Origin: Bacillota bacterium
GTDB taxonomy: Bacteria > Bacillota > UBA4882 > UBA8346
Assembly (NCBI GenBank): GCA_012728785.1
Contig: JAAYEK010000229.1
Span: 1 to 36,740 of the forward strand
Direction of reading: 5' to 3'
DNA: 36,740 bases
Shown here: piece by piece, positions 7,331 through 17,485 of the stretch
How positions within the stretch are numbered: the stretch's first letter is position 1
Layout: every line of letters begins with the position of its first letter
Notes under the pieces: generated by a model
Databases searched by the model: none
Told to the model about the DNA's origin: nothing
Seen by the model: only the letters and a program-made list of their open reading frames with translations
Translations under genes and position numbers: made by a program

Positions 7331-10300
7331 ATGATTCGTAAAGACATGCCTTCATTTAACTCCTTAAAAAAATTTGCCCAAAATCTAGCCGAACAACACA
7401 AAACTTTTAAAATCACCAAAGGTAATACCCTCATTAAACGCCATTTTAAAAAAAATGTTCAATGCTTAAATGAAATATGTTTGAAATACCGTATCTCCGT
7501 TCAAGCAAAAGCCAATATCCCCTCAGCCGGAGAATGGTTAATCGATAATCTCTACTTAATCAACGAACAAGCCCAATTTATGTTTCGCAACCTCCCCGGA
7601 ACTTATTGCCGGAGACTTCCTGTGTTTGGAAACGGACCGTTAAAAGGTATGCCTAGAATCTATGCGGTAATTTTGGGGCTATTAGAACATACCGACGGAA
7701 AAAGTGACGCCAATTTACTGGAAGATTATCTATGGGAGTATCAAACGATTGTACCCTTAACCATGGGAGAACTCTGGGCGGTTCCATTAGTCCTCCGAAT
7801 CGCTATCATTCATAATTTGAAACTTCTTTTCGAGGAGATCAACCGTTATTTCATCCCTAAGAGACAAGCAAACTTACTGTTGAAAAAAATTATGCCGGTT
7901 TTATCCGATGTCTCCAAAGCCGTACAATCGATTATTGTAGCGGTTGAAAAACATCTGGATTTGACCAATCCTACCGTTTTAGTCCATTTGGCCCGACAGT
8001 TCCGGGATTATATTGAGTCTACGCCATTATTACGATGGCTGGAAGCCCGAACCGCGGTCCATAGTTTATCATTGACCGAACTCCTTGAAGAGGAACAAAC
8101 TCGCCAGACTAAACACCGGGTTGCAGTCGGCCAATTAATTACAAGTATCCGTGAAATATCCCATACGGTATGGGAATTTCATTTTGAAGCGATCAGCCTG
8201 GTTGAGCAGACTTTCCGCCGCGATCCGGCCAGAATTTATCCTGATATGGATTTTAACAGCCGCGATATGATGCGTCACACCCTGGAAGACTTGTCGAAAC
8301 GTTTGAAAATACCCGAACAAGAACTGGCCGAGCATATTCTTAATCTGTCAATTAAGGCCAAGGCCGAATTTCCCGACAATAGGCTAGAACAACATATCGG
8401 CTATTATCTGTATGACTCCGGACGCGCTGATTTATTACGTTCGTTGGATATTGGCAGCCGCCGTTTATGGCGCCATCCCCGGGAAATATTAAGTAGGTAT
8501 CCCAATACGGTTTATTTCGGCGCCCTATTTTCATTGATTGGTCTTTTCACTTATGGGTTCTGGGATCTCTTAAATTCATGGAAAGCATTTACAAGTTGGC
8601 AAATATTTTTACTCCTATTGATTATTTTAACGTCGGCTGGAGAATGGGCGATTCGTCAAGTACATTGGATTATCACGATCATATTTCCGCCGCAACACCT
8701 TCCCAAATTGGAATACCGTGGAGGAGTTCCCAAAGAAGCCACTACGATGGTTGTCATACCAACAATTATCAACAGCGTAGAAACCGTGGCCGAATTGGTC
8801 CACCGGCTGGAAATTTATCATCTCTCAAATCATGATCCTAATATTTACTTTGCTTTATTAACGGATTGGCCGGACGCATCTCAAGAGCATTTGCCAAATG
8901 ATATTAATTTGCTTAATGCCGTCCAAACCGGAATTGCCAAATTAAACAATCGTTATCCACATCCCAAAGGTTCTACCTTTTTCCATTTATTCCACCGCCA
9001 CCGTCTCTGGAACTCCCAAGAGGGCAAATGGATGGGCTGGGAACGGAAACGGGGAAAATTGGTTGAGTTTAACGCGTTACTATGTGGTGAAAAGGAAACC
9101 AGCTTTTCAACTTATGAAGGAGATCGCGCAATTCTTCCTACAATCCGTTACGTTATTACTTTGGACTCCGATACTCAACTGCCCCGGGATGCGGCAACTC
9201 GTCTTATCGGGACCATCTCTCATCCCTTGAACACTCCGAAATTGGATGTTGATAAAAAACAAATCGTCAAGGGTTATGGTTTGCTACAACCCCGTATCTC
9301 GGTAAGCAATTCCAGTATCAATCGCTCCCGCTTCGCTTTTCTTTTCGGCGGCAAAGCCGGAATCGACGCCTATAGCGGCGCCGTCTCCGATCCTTATCAG
9401 GATTTGTTTCAATACGGTATCTTTACCGGAAAGGGTATTTATGATGTTCGTATCTTTCATGAATTATTGGCAAAACGTATTCCCGAAAACATGGTGCTTA
9501 GCCATGATTTGTTGGAAGGCGGTTTTCTACATGCCGGTTTAATAACCGATGTTGAACTGATAGATGATTACCCTGCTTCATATTTAAGCAGCTTATCACG
9601 GATGAGCCGCTGGGTCCGGGGGGATTGGCAATTACTGCCTTGGCTGAGCCGTTTTGTCCCGGATGTTAAAGGTTGTAAACAGCCGGTTAATTTACCCTTA
9701 ATAACCCGGTGGCAAATAATCGACAATCTTCGGCGCAGTCTGTTGGGACCCACCATCTGGACTCTTATTTGGCTTGGACTCATTGTTTTGCCTAACCCCG
9801 CCTCATTCTTACGGATCCCATTATTAACCGTTGCCGGAATCTCTCTTATCAACCACTTGTTGAATTTATTTCAACAAATCAGGCAAGGCGCTTCTTTTTC
9901 CCAAAACATGGCCCGGACAGCCTTTAATTTCCTAGTGCTGCCTTACCGTTCATTAACCATGATTAAGGCCATTATTAAAACAATCTACCGGTTATATGTT
10001 TCACACCGTAATTTACTAGAATGGGTCCCCGCCGCTGATGAAGGAAAACAAACCCCTACCAAACCGCTGGCTATCTGGGGCCGAATGTGGCCGGGACAAG
10101 TATTGGTAATCGGGTCCCTAACAATAACAGCTCTTCTAGAACCGGCCGGTCTTATCTGGTCCATACCATTAGCCGTTTTTTGGCTAACTGCTCCCTTCTG
10201 GGTTTTTTATATTGATAGGCCAATCAAAGAACGAACATATCATCTTCAACCTTCCGACTATAAATTTTTACGAGATATTGCCCTTCGTACCTGGCGCTTT

Positions 10301-11038
10301 TTTGAATACACTGTAGGCCCGGAAAATAACTGGTTGCCTCCGGATAATTTACAAATAGAACCCGCCAACGGATTGGCCCGTCGAACCTCGCCGACAAATA
10401 TCGGTTTAATGTTGGCTTCCACCATTGCCGCCCGTGATTTTGGTTATATTACCACCTCGGTTATGCTAAAACGAATCGGGCATACCCTTAATACCTTAAA
10501 ATCATTGCCCCGTTGGAACGGCCACTTCTATAACTGGTATGACACTGTAACTCTTGAACCGTTACAACCGGTATACATCTCAACAGTAGACAGCGGCAAC
10601 GTGGTCGCCTATTTGCTAACCGTCAAACAGTCTCTAAAAGACATTACAAACCATCTTCATTTAAATTCGGATTCGGTTCAAGGTCTAATTGATATTGCCC
10701 GTTGGGAGTCGGAAACCAATTTCTTAATCCAACCGGTTTTAATAAATAAGCTGGAGTCCTTACAAGTCGAACTTCCGATTTCGATATTTGAATGGTTTCG
10801 CATCCTAAAAGATTTGGTTAAGGATACTCCGGCCGAAAGTTACTTAGTAAAGGTCTTGCAAAACCGGCTAAACGAGTTAAACAACCTCTTCCCTTGGCTA
10901 AAAACAATCGAGGCGATTGAGCCAATCGAAATTAATAATCCCGGGTGTCATGAAGAAATTGCCGCGATAACGACCTTACCCGCAATATCCGGAATTTGGC
11001 AAAAACTAATGGCAATCAATGATATTCCTACTTTTTAG
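7331..11038 (+). CDS. ndvB: Cyclic beta-1,2-glucan synthase, N-terminal part (GT84)
   Basis: This is the first 1235 codons of a giant NdvB/ChvB-type enzyme that polymerises UDP-glucose into beta-1,2-glucan and cyclises it at the membrane. It starts at ATG 7331 with AAGGAG 8 bases upstream. Membrane segments lie near residues 395-460, followed by a GT84 glycosyltransferase domain. That domain has the DSD motif (D612-D614, in ITLDSDTQLPRDA), LSHDLLEG (about 720), and RWVRGDWQ at 760-767. Further membrane segments lie near 800-850 and 915-960. After these a glycoamylase-like domain begins (LPPDNLQ, RTSPTNIGLMLA) and is cut off by TAG 11036-11038. The reading continues in the -1 frame (next entry). 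Homologues are a single chain of about 2800 residues, so this is the 5' part of one gene. The symbol reflects family, not a tested function. Confidence 0.85.
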   Translation: MIRKDMPSFNSLKKFAQNLAEQHKTFKITKGNTLIKRHFKKNVQCLNEICLKYRISVQAKANIPSAGEWLIDNLYLINEQAQFMFRNLPGTYCRRLPVFGNGPLKGMPRIYAVILGLLEHTDGKSDANLLEDYLWEYQTIVPLTMGELWAVPLVLRIAIIHNLKLLFEEINRYFIPKRQANLLLKKIMPVLSDVSKAVQSIIVAVEKHLDLTNPTVLVHLARQFRDYIESTPLLRWLEARTAVHSLSLTELLEEEQTRQTKHRVAVGQLITSIREISHTVWEFHFEAISLVEQTFRRDPARIYPDMDFNSRDMMRHTLEDLSKRLKIPEQELAEHILNLSIKAKAEFPDNRLEQHIGYYLYDSGRADLLRSLDIGSRRLWRHPREILSRYPNTVYFGALFSLIGLFTYGFWDLLNSWKAFTSWQIFLLLLIILTSAGEWAIRQVHWIITIIFPPQHLPKLEYRGGVPKEATTMVVIPTIINSVETVAELVHRLEIYHLSNHDPNIYFALLTDWPDASQEHLPNDINLLNAVQTGIAKLNNRYPHPKGSTFFHLFHRHRLWNSQEGKWMGWERKRGKLVEFNALLCGEKETSFSTYEGDRAILPTIRYVITLDSDTQLPRDAATRLIGTISHPLNTPKLDVDKKQIVKGYGLLQPRISVSNSSINRSRFAFLFGGKAGIDAYSGAVSDPYQDLFQYGIFTGKGIYDVRIFHELLAKRIPENMVLSHDLLEGGFLHAGLITDVELIDDYPASYLSSLSRMSRWVRGDWQLLPWLSRFVPDVKGCKQPVNLPLITRWQIIDNLRRSLLGPTIWTLIWLGLIVLPNPASFLRIPLLTVAGISLINHLLNLFQQIRQGASFSQNMARTAFNFLVLPYRSLTMIKAIIKTIYRLYVSHRNLLEWVPAADEGKQTPTKPLAIWGRMWPGQVLVIGSLTITALLEPAGLIWSIPLAVFWLTAPFWVFYIDRPIKERTYHLQPSDYKFLRDIALRTWRFFEYTVGPENNWLPPDNLQIEPANGLARRTSPTNIGLMLASTIAARDFGYITTSVMLKRIGHTLNTLKSLPRWNGHFYNWYDTVTLEPLQPVYISTVDSGNVVAYLLTVKQSLKDITNHLHLNSDSVQGLIDIARWESETNFLIQPVLINKLESLQVELPISIFEWFRILKDLVKDTPAESYLVKVLQNRLNELNNLFPWLKTIEAIEPIEINNPGCHEEIAAITTLPAISGIWQKLMAINDIPTF

Positions 11039-14000
11039 CTTATGCCGTTTCTCTTAAAGAGCTGTTCAAAGAGGGCGACGCGGACAACCCTGAAACCCCT
11101 TTAATCAAAGCCGTAATTCTCTCCGCAAAACGGATTAACAACTTGCTACATAAAGGTAAAATCTTAAAGGACCGATTGAATTCCTTGGCCATCGCCCATG
11201 ATTTTACCCAACTTTACAATGCAAAACAACGCTTATTTGCAATTGGTTATAACATTTCTTCCAAACAGCTCGATGACTCCTACTATGATCTGTTGGCTTC
11301 CGAAGCCAGGCAAGCAAGTTTTATATCAATCGCGTTGGAACAAATTCCGGTCAACCACTGGTTCAAATTAAACCGCACCATGGCTACGATCCAAGAAGGA
11401 CCAGTGCTTGTTTCTTGGAGCGGCACCATGTTTGAGTATTTGATGCCTTTACTTTTAATGCCCGGCTATCGGCATACCTTATGGGAGACAACTTATCGTT
11501 CAGTTGTTAAACACCAAATAAGATATGCCGCCAAAAAATTGGGATTACCATGGGGAATCTCCGAATCGGGTTTTAACATCAAAGACTTAAATCAAAATTA
11601 TCAGTATCAAGCTTTTGGAGTCCCCGGATTGGGGTTAAAGCAAGGATTGGAAAAAGATCGCGTAATCACACCTTATGCTACATTTTTAGCCGCCCCGGTT
11701 GCTCCAGAAGCGGCCATCAACAATTTGCGCCATTTAGATAAACTCCGGGCCCTTGGGGAGTTTGGCTTTTACGAAGCGCTTGATTTTACACCTAATCGTT
11801 TACCGGAACACACCCACTATGTTTTAATTAAAAGTTATATGGTTCACCATCAGGGAATGATCATGATTTCCCTGGCCAATCTACTTCTTCGAAATTCTTT
11901 CCAAAAGCGATTTTTATCCGAACCAAGAATAAAGGCGACTGAATTGTTATTGTGCGAACGCGTTCCGAACCGGGCAATAACCATCAGCAAAAAACCTTTG
12001 GAGTTAACGCCGATTTCAAATCTCCGCGAAAGCGGCGCCGAACTGCGCTCTTTTTACGGTATTGATACTCCGCTTCCCGAAGCCAGATTTTTATCAAACG
12101 GTAAGTATTTAGTAATGATCACTAATAGCGGGGCCGGTTTTAGCCGCTGGAAAAACATCCTGGTCAACCGTTGGTCTGAAGATTTAACAAGAGATGTCCA
12201 CGGAACTCATTTTTATATCCGAAATATGACTGATAACTCGTTGTGGTCACCAACCTATCAACCTTGTCGGATCAAGGCCGACGACTCCGTAATGAAATTT
12301 TCCCTGGAAAAAATCTGCTATACACGGACTGATGGAGATATTCACACAAACATGGAACTTTGCGTTTCTCCGGAAACGGACGCCGAAATTAGGCAAATAA
12401 CCCTTAGAAATGACGGCAATTCACCCCAGGTCCTTGAGATAACAAGTTATTTAGAATTGGCGCTGGCATCGATGGATGAATATAACGCCCACCCAGTTTT
12501 CAGCAAACTTTATGTTGAGACCGAAATTGAACCCAATCTAGAAACCCTATTGGCGCATCGCCGTTCCGAAAAATCAAACGATGACAACCCTTGGTTTTTA
12601 CATATGGTGGTAGTCGATGGACAAATATTCGGCGCACTGGAATATGAAACCGACCGGACCCGCTTCATTGGACGCGGGCGTTCGGTCAGCCTGCCTCAGG
12701 TTATTAACACTAAACATAGCTTATCCGGTACCGTAGGCTCGGTATTGGATCCTGTTTTTAGCTTAAGGCGTTGTGTAAATATTCAACCGGGAAAAGCGGC
12801 GCGATTTACATTTATTACTGGAGTCGCGCCCACCCGAAATGCTGCGCTGGAAATTGCTTATAAACTACGATCCCCGTACCAATTGGTTCGAACTTTCGAT
12901 CTTGCCTGGTCTAAAAACCGACTCGAAATTCGCGAGCTGAATTTAACGCCCCAACAAGTTAATCTCTTTCAATGGATGGCTGCGTATATTTTCTACTTCA
13001 ATCCCTATCGCCAGTCAAGAATCGAATCAACGATGCAAAACAACAAGGGTCAGTCGGGTTTATGGGCTTATGGCATATCCGGGGATTTACCGATTGTTTT
13101 AGTCCGGCTAGCCGACCTCTCAGAAATCGATCTGGCTGAGATGTTGATCAAAGCCTATAAATACTGGCGTCTTAAAGGATTAAGGGTCGATTTAGTGATT
13201 ATAAACGACTCTATTGGCAGCTATCAACAAGAACTACAAAATTCTTTACAACACTTAATAGAAACTTGCTCCCAAATGTACTACAATTCCGATCCGGCCG
13301 GTAAAAACGGACAAGTCTTTTTAATTGCCGGAAATCAACCATCTCCTGAGGATCTGCTTTTATTTGAAACTGTTGCCCGTTTATCGTTACGGAGTGATTG
13401 CGGCAACCTATTATCTCAAATGATGCAATTAAATTTGAAAACTTCACTTTTCCCGCCCCAAAGAGATATCCAACTACCCGAAGACCTTTCACAAGATACT
13501 TACGATGAACCGAAAAATTTGCTTTTCTTTAACGGTTTTGGCGGGTTTACGACTTGTGGCAGGGAATATCAAATTTGTTTAAAAACCAAAGAGCTCCTTC
13601 CTGCACCCTGGATTAATGTAATCGCCAATTCGAGTTTTGGCTTTCAAATATCCGAATCAGGTGGCGGTTATACCTGGGCTGAAAACAGCCGTGAGTTTAA
13701 AATATCTCCTTGGTCCAATGATCCTGTTTTGGATAGCCTAGGTGAGATCTGTTATTTGAGAGATGAAAAATCCGGTATAATATGGTCTTTAACTTCTTTG
13801 CCAATCCGGGACAATAATCCATATCTGGTTAACCATGGACAAGGATATACCACTCTTACCCAATTCAGTCAAGGAATTGAGCAAACTGCTACAGTTTTTG
13901 CGGCTCTCGACGATCCGGTAAAAATAATCCGGCTTAAGTTAAATAACACCAATAACGAAGTCCGCCACCTTTCGATCACCTATTATATCGAATGGGTTTT

Positions 14001-15936
14001 AGGCGTCTTGCGGGCTAAATCGGCTCCTTATATCGTTACCGAAACCGACTCCGTTAGCGGTGCTTTACTAGCCCGAAATATTTACCAGGAAGACTTCCCG
14101 AATTTTTATGGATTTCTCCAAGTCTGGACCGACGAACCGGATTTGGAACGAAGTTGGACCGGCGATCGGGTGGAGTTCATCGGTAGGAACGGAAGTTTGC
14201 GCTGTCCGGCGGCCTTGGAAAGATTATCTTTATCAAATAAAACCGGGGCCGGTTTCGATCCTTGCGGGGCATTACAAGTTAAAATTGCAATTCCAGCCGA
14301 AGCTGAAACCTCAATAACAATTTTAGTCGGCGCGGCCAAATCCCTGGATAAGGCTCGTGAATATGTAATGAAATTCAAAGATCCGACAAATATTAACGAC
14401 GCATACCAGGAAATAATTTCTTTTTGGGATCGGTTCTTGGGCCAAACCCAAGTTGACACTCCGGACCCGGGTTTTAATCTTATGATGAACCGATGGTTAC
14501 TTTATCAAACACTTTCTTGCAGGATTTGGTCCCGTTCCGCCTTCTATCAGGCAGGGGGCGCCTTTGGTTTTCGCGATCAATTACAAGATGTGCTTGCTCT
14601 GCTTCACACAAGCCCATCATTGGTACGGGACCAAATTTTATATCATGCGGCCCATCAATTTATCGAAGGAGATGTTCAACACTGGTGGCACGAGGAAACC
14701 CATCATGGTATCAGAACGAAATTCTCAGACGATCTATTATGGCTTCCTTACGCAGCTACCCGCTATACCGAACATACCGGAGATTATAATATCTGGGATG
14801 AGCTGATTCCGTTTCTGGAAAGCGCTCCTCTTGAAGAAAATGAATTTGAGAGATATGACTTTACTCAAATTTCCGAAAAGACCGGAACTTTATATGAACA
14901 CTGTATTCTTGCCATCGAGCGGGCGCTGCGTTTCGGTGAACACGGTTTACCTCTAATGGGCGCAGGCGATTGGAATGACGCGATGAATCGGGTAGGCCGT
15001 AATCAATTAGGTGAAAGTATTTGGCTGGGCTGGTTTTTATATTCCGTCCTTCAAAGCTTTATTCCGATATCTAATTATTTTAATGACTCCGGTCAAACCA
15101 AAAAGTATCAACAAATCGCCGCGCAATTAGCGGAATCTCTTAATCAAAACGGCTGGGATGGAAACTGGTATCGTCGCGCTTATAACGATCTGGGCGAACC
15201 TTTGGGTTCGATCCAAAACACCGAATGTCAGATAGACTGTATTGCCCAAGCTTGGGCTGTAATCTCCGGAGCGGCCGACCCAGATAAAGCAGTCTCAGCC
15301 ATGCAAGCTCTTGATCAAAAATTAGTTTCTCGGGAGGATTCCCTTGTTTGTTTACTGACCCCTCCTTTTTCCAAAACCAATCCAAGCCCCGGCTATATTC
15401 AGGCCTATCCCCCAGGAGTCCGGGAAAATGGAGGCCAATACACCCATGCGGCAGTCTGGGCTATAATTGCCTGGGCTAAGCTAGGGGAAGGAAACCAAGC
15501 TTATTCATTATTCCGTCTTTTAAATCCAATTAACCACTCTCGAACCGATAGCGAAATTCAGCGTTATCGAGTAGAGCCTTATGTAATGGCAGCCGACATT
15601 TACTCCATTCCGCCATATACCGGAAGAGGCGGCTGGACTTGGTATACCGGCGCCGCCGGATGGATGTATCAGGCTGGTTTGGAATGGGTGTTGGGGATTA
15701 AGAAAAGAGGTTCCCGTTTATATATAGAGCCTTGTATTCCCGAGGAGTGGTCTGAATTTTCGGTATCCTATAAGTACCAAGACACTTTATATGAGATTAA
15801 AGTCAAAAACCCATTGCATAAGCAAACCGGAGGAACAGCCCTAAAGTTAGACGGTAAAACCGTCAATCCGAAAAAAGGAATTTTGCTAAAGGATGATAAA
15901 AAAGCGCATCTAGTAGAGCTAACAATTTACTCCTGA
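11023..15936 (+). CDS. ndvB: Cyclic beta-1,2-glucan synthase, C-terminal part (glycoamylase-like and GH94), frameshifted
   Basis: This frame is open from 11023 (after TGA 11020-11022) to TGA 15936 and continues the preceding entry in the -1 frame. It has no start codon with a ribosome site at its head; the first candidate (TTG 11143) lies inside a domain. It completes the glycoamylase-like domain (GPVLVSWSGTMFEYLMPLL; VHHQGMIMISLANLLL). Two GH94-associated beta-sandwich regions follow (GYDLP-like SFYGIDTPLPEARFLSNGKY; NGFGGFTTCGREYQI), then the GH94 (beta/alpha) catalytic domain with FGFRDQLQD and GAGDWNDAMNRVG. Counting from TTG 11143, the Asp of GDWND is residue 1276; in GH94 the corresponding Asp is the general acid. 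In NdvB this half trims chain length by phosphorolysis. If T5 at 11032-11036 were T6, both parts would read as one protein of about 2870 residues. Confidence 0.85.
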   Translation, partial: YSYFLAYAVSLKELFKEGDADNPETPLIKAVILSAKRINNLLHKGKILKDRLNSLAIAHDFTQLYNAKQRLFAIGYNISSKQLDDSYYDLLASEARQASFISIALEQIPVNHWFKLNRTMATIQEGPVLVSWSGTMFEYLMPLLLMPGYRHTLWETTYRSVVKHQIRYAAKKLGLPWGISESGFNIKDLNQNYQYQAFGVPGLGLKQGLEKDRVITPYATFLAAPVAPEAAINNLRHLDKLRALGEFGFYEALDFTPNRLPEHTHYVLIKSYMVHHQGMIMISLANLLLRNSFQKRFLSEPRIKATELLLCERVPNRAITISKKPLELTPISNLRESGAELRSFYGIDTPLPEARFLSNGKYLVMITNSGAGFSRWKNILVNRWSEDLTRDVHGTHFYIRNMTDNSLWSPTYQPCRIKADDSVMKFSLEKICYTRTDGDIHTNMELCVSPETDAEIRQITLRNDGNSPQVLEITSYLELALASMDEYNAHPVFSKLYVETEIEPNLETLLAHRRSEKSNDDNPWFLHMVVVDGQIFGALEYETDRTRFIGRGRSVSLPQVINTKHSLSGTVGSVLDPVFSLRRCVNIQPGKAARFTFITGVAPTRNAALEIAYKLRSPYQLVRTFDLAWSKNRLEIRELNLTPQQVNLFQWMAAYIFYFNPYRQSRIESTMQNNKGQSGLWAYGISGDLPIVLVRLADLSEIDLAEMLIKAYKYWRLKGLRVDLVIINDSIGSYQQELQNSLQHLIETCSQMYYNSDPAGKNGQVFLIAGNQPSPEDLLLFETVARLSLRSDCGNLLSQMMQLNLKTSLFPPQRDIQLPEDLSQDTYDEPKNLLFFNGFGGFTTCGREYQICLKTKELLPAPWINVIANSSFGFQISESGGGYTWAENSREFKISPWSNDPVLDSLGEICYLRDEKSGIIWSLTSLPIRDNNPYLVNHGQGYTTLTQFSQGIEQTATVFAALDDPVKIIRLKLNNTNNEVRHLSITYYIEWVLGVLRAKSAPYIVTETDSVSGALLARNIYQEDFPNFYGFLQVWTDEPDLERSWTGDRVEFIGRNGSLRCPAALERLSLSNKTGAGFDPCGALQVKIAIPAEAETSITILVGAAKSLDKAREYVMKFKDPTNINDAYQEIISFWDRFLGQTQVDTPDPGFNLMMNRWLLYQTLSCRIWSRSAFYQAGGAFGFRDQLQDVLALLHTSPSLVRDQILYHAAHQFIEGDVQHWWHEETHHGIRTKFSDDLLWLPYAATRYTEHTGDYNIWDELIPFLESAPLEENEFERYDFTQISEKTGTLYEHCILAIERALRFGEHGLPLMGAGDWNDAMNRVGRNQLGESIWLGWFLYSVLQSFIPISNYFNDSGQTKKYQQIAAQLAESLNQNGWDGNWYRRAYNDLGEPLGSIQNTECQIDCIAQAWAVISGAADPDKAVSAMQALDQKLVSREDSLVCLLTPPFSKTNPSPGYIQAYPPGVRENGGQYTHAAVWAIIAWAKLGEGNQAYSLFRLLNPINHSRTDSEIQRYRVEPYVMAADIYSIPPYTGRGGWTWYTGAAGWMYQAGLEWVLGIKKRGSRLYIEPCIPEEWSEFSVSYKYQDTLYEIKVKNPLHKQTGGTALKLDGKTVNPKKGILLKDDKKAHLVELTIYS

Positions 15937-15975
15937 AAGACGGTCAGTTTGTTCCCATTCCAGTTGATTCATAAT

Positions 15976-16018
15976 CCTATCCCACAGAACTTGAACCACA
16001 CCGGTTCTATGGGATAGG
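15976..16018. terminator. Bidirectional hairpin between convergent ndvB and ger genes
   Basis: CCTATCCCACAGAAC and GTTCTATGGGATAGG pair over 15 positions with one C-A mismatch around a 13-base loop. It begins 40 bases after the glucan synthase stop, and the convergent ger operon ends 88 bases to its right. There is no clear T-run on either side. Position between two convergent units supports termination or transcript protection. Confidence 0.45.
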
Positions 16019-16105
16019 GTGTCCACAAGACGAGGTACCATCGATGGATAAGGCCGAGTCCAGCCCATTTTGGTGGCTTTTGTGGAGTCAAAAGTCACTT
16101 TTTTC

Positions 16106-16321
16106 TCAAGGCTTTTTGAAAAAAACCCTTTCGATAAAATTCCCGATTTCAGTGGTGACAGCCGGAAGCTGTACATTCAGCAACATCAGTACGCTCAAGA
16201 CTAAGGCTACCAGCATCAAGCCCGAATATACCGCCAACTCCCGCCAGTATTTTTTACGGATTAACCCCGGCAGGTCGAACAAAGCGAGGGTTATAAAGAC
16301 TAACAAAATAATGATTAGCAT
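16106..16321 (-). CDS. Small two-helix membrane protein in the ger operon
   Basis: This 71-residue protein has two hydrophobic segments (about 2-18 and 29-50), a short linker with RKKYWRE between them, and a basic tail ending in ERVFFKKP. It overlaps the end of the gerB-like gene by 7 bases, so the two are probably translationally coupled. Small two-helix proteins of this sort (for example GerD-independent GerXD types) occur with ger operons in some spore formers and can modulate the receptor. I place it as an accessory ger subunit by context. The sequence itself is not diagnostic. Confidence 0.7.
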   Translation of the reverse strand: MLIIILLVFITLALFDLPGLIRKKYWRELAVYSGLMLVALVLSVLMLLNVQLPAVTTEIGNFIERVFFKKP

Positions 16322-17415
16322 CCCCGTTCCCTCCGGGGTAATCTGCGGAACATCGCCACAATTAAAGTTATTAGCGGGATTACCAGTTGAAAGAATGTGG
16401 AGTAGATTAAATTACTCGTCGTGTTAAACTCAAAATTCTCGGTAATTCCGGAAAAATTGATGATTGAAAGGATAATCATCAAAATCCCAATTGGGATGAT
16501 TAACGGGCGCAGCGAACGCAAGTGAAATATCTGTCCCAGGCCCAGGACCGTAACGTAATACAGGACCGCCAGCTTTAAAAAACCCATCGTCAAAAAATTA
16601 ATGACCACGATAATCTCAAAACGCGTATTGATAAAGGGTAAATTGAACATTTTTACCACCTCATAGGCTGGATAGGTAAAAAGGGCGCGGGTAGGCCCCA
16701 ATACTCCAATCCCCCCCCAAGCGATGATATTTATCAATAAAGCCCCTAACAAAACCCCGATCACCGTTTTTCGCCGGCATTCCTTAGTCCGGTTAAGAAA
16801 CGGGAAAACCATTAAAAAGAAGACCGTCTCCCCAAAAGGGAAAACAGCGGCTGAGTGAGATATTTTTAGCAGTTGCCATACCGGGATCTCGAATACCGGC
16901 AAGAAGTTTGTCCACTCCACCTGACTCAGTTGCGCCAAAAATGTGACTAATAAAAATAAAACGGTTAGCGGTACCAGTACTAAACTACAGCGCGTGATTA
17001 CTTCCAGGCCGTTACCGACCGCCAAGGCCGCCACGATGGTCAGTAATACGGCAAAGACTATGTTTGGCGTTTCAATCATGACAGTCGTGGTGAAAAAGTC
17101 GGTAAAATTACGGATTACAAATGAACCATCATGAAATGCGTACCACACAAAAATAACCGCGATTAGTTTACCAAGATAAGGGCTGAAAACCGTCTCTAAA
17201 ATCTCCACCATCGTCTTTCCCGGGAAACGCCGGGCTAAAGTAGTGAAGATTAACGCAAAAATCCCGCCCTCAACCGCCCCGATGATAATGGCGATCCAGG
17301 CGTCTTGGCGGGCTGCCTGACCCGGAAAAATAACTACCGAAGATCCCAAGAGAAAACCCACCATTAAAATTACCAACTGTGAACCGGATATTTTTCCCTG
17401 CTCCAAATAGCTCAA
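16315..17415 (-). CDS. gerB: Spore germination receptor permease subunit (GerAB/GerB family)
   Basis: This is the integral membrane B subunit of a nutrient germinant receptor, related to amino-acid/polyamine/organocation transporters. It starts KISGSQLVILMVGFLLGSSV, the usual first helix of GerAB proteins, and has about ten membrane segments. I choose TTG 17415 as start, giving 366 residues, the usual family length. It is preceded by a G-rich run (GGGGGGTGGTG) that can serve as ribosome site. The alternative ATG 17439 adds MRLGGWCC, untypical for the family, but AGGGG lies 10 bases before it. The gene follows the gerC-like gene by 46-70 bases and overlaps the small membrane gene. In Bacillus, GerAB-type subunits contribute to germinant recognition in the spore inner membrane. 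Confidence 0.9.
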   Translation of the reverse strand: MSYLEQGKISGSQLVILMVGFLLGSSVVIFPGQAARQDAWIAIIIGAVEGGIFALIFTTLARRFPGKTMVEILETVFSPYLGKLIAVIFVWYAFHDGSFVIRNFTDFFTTTVMIETPNIVFAVLLTIVAALAVGNGLEVITRCSLVLVPLTVLFLLVTFLAQLSQVEWTNFLPVFEIPVWQLLKISHSAAVFPFGETVFFLMVFPFLNRTKECRRKTVIGVLLGALLINIIAWGGIGVLGPTRALFTYPAYEVVKMFNLPFINTRFEIIVVINFLTMGFLKLAVLYYVTVLGLGQIFHLRSLRPLIIPIGILMIILSIINFSGITENFEFNTTSNLIYSTFFQLVIPLITLIVAMFRRLPRRERGC

Positions 17416-17485
17416 ACAACACCACCCCCCGAGCCGCATAAGTTAAATTTCCCCTTTTTTTGGCCCCATTTCTCGCGGCTTTAAT

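Noticed and set aside
14106-14459. 117-codon minus-strand ORF inside the glucan synthase
   Set aside because: It lies fully opposite conserved GH94-associated sequence and has no ribosome site or recognisable motif.
11143-15936. Second half of the glucan synthase as an independent gene
   Set aside because: Its first possible start lies within a domain and has no ribosome site, the frame is open further upstream, and homologues are single chains.
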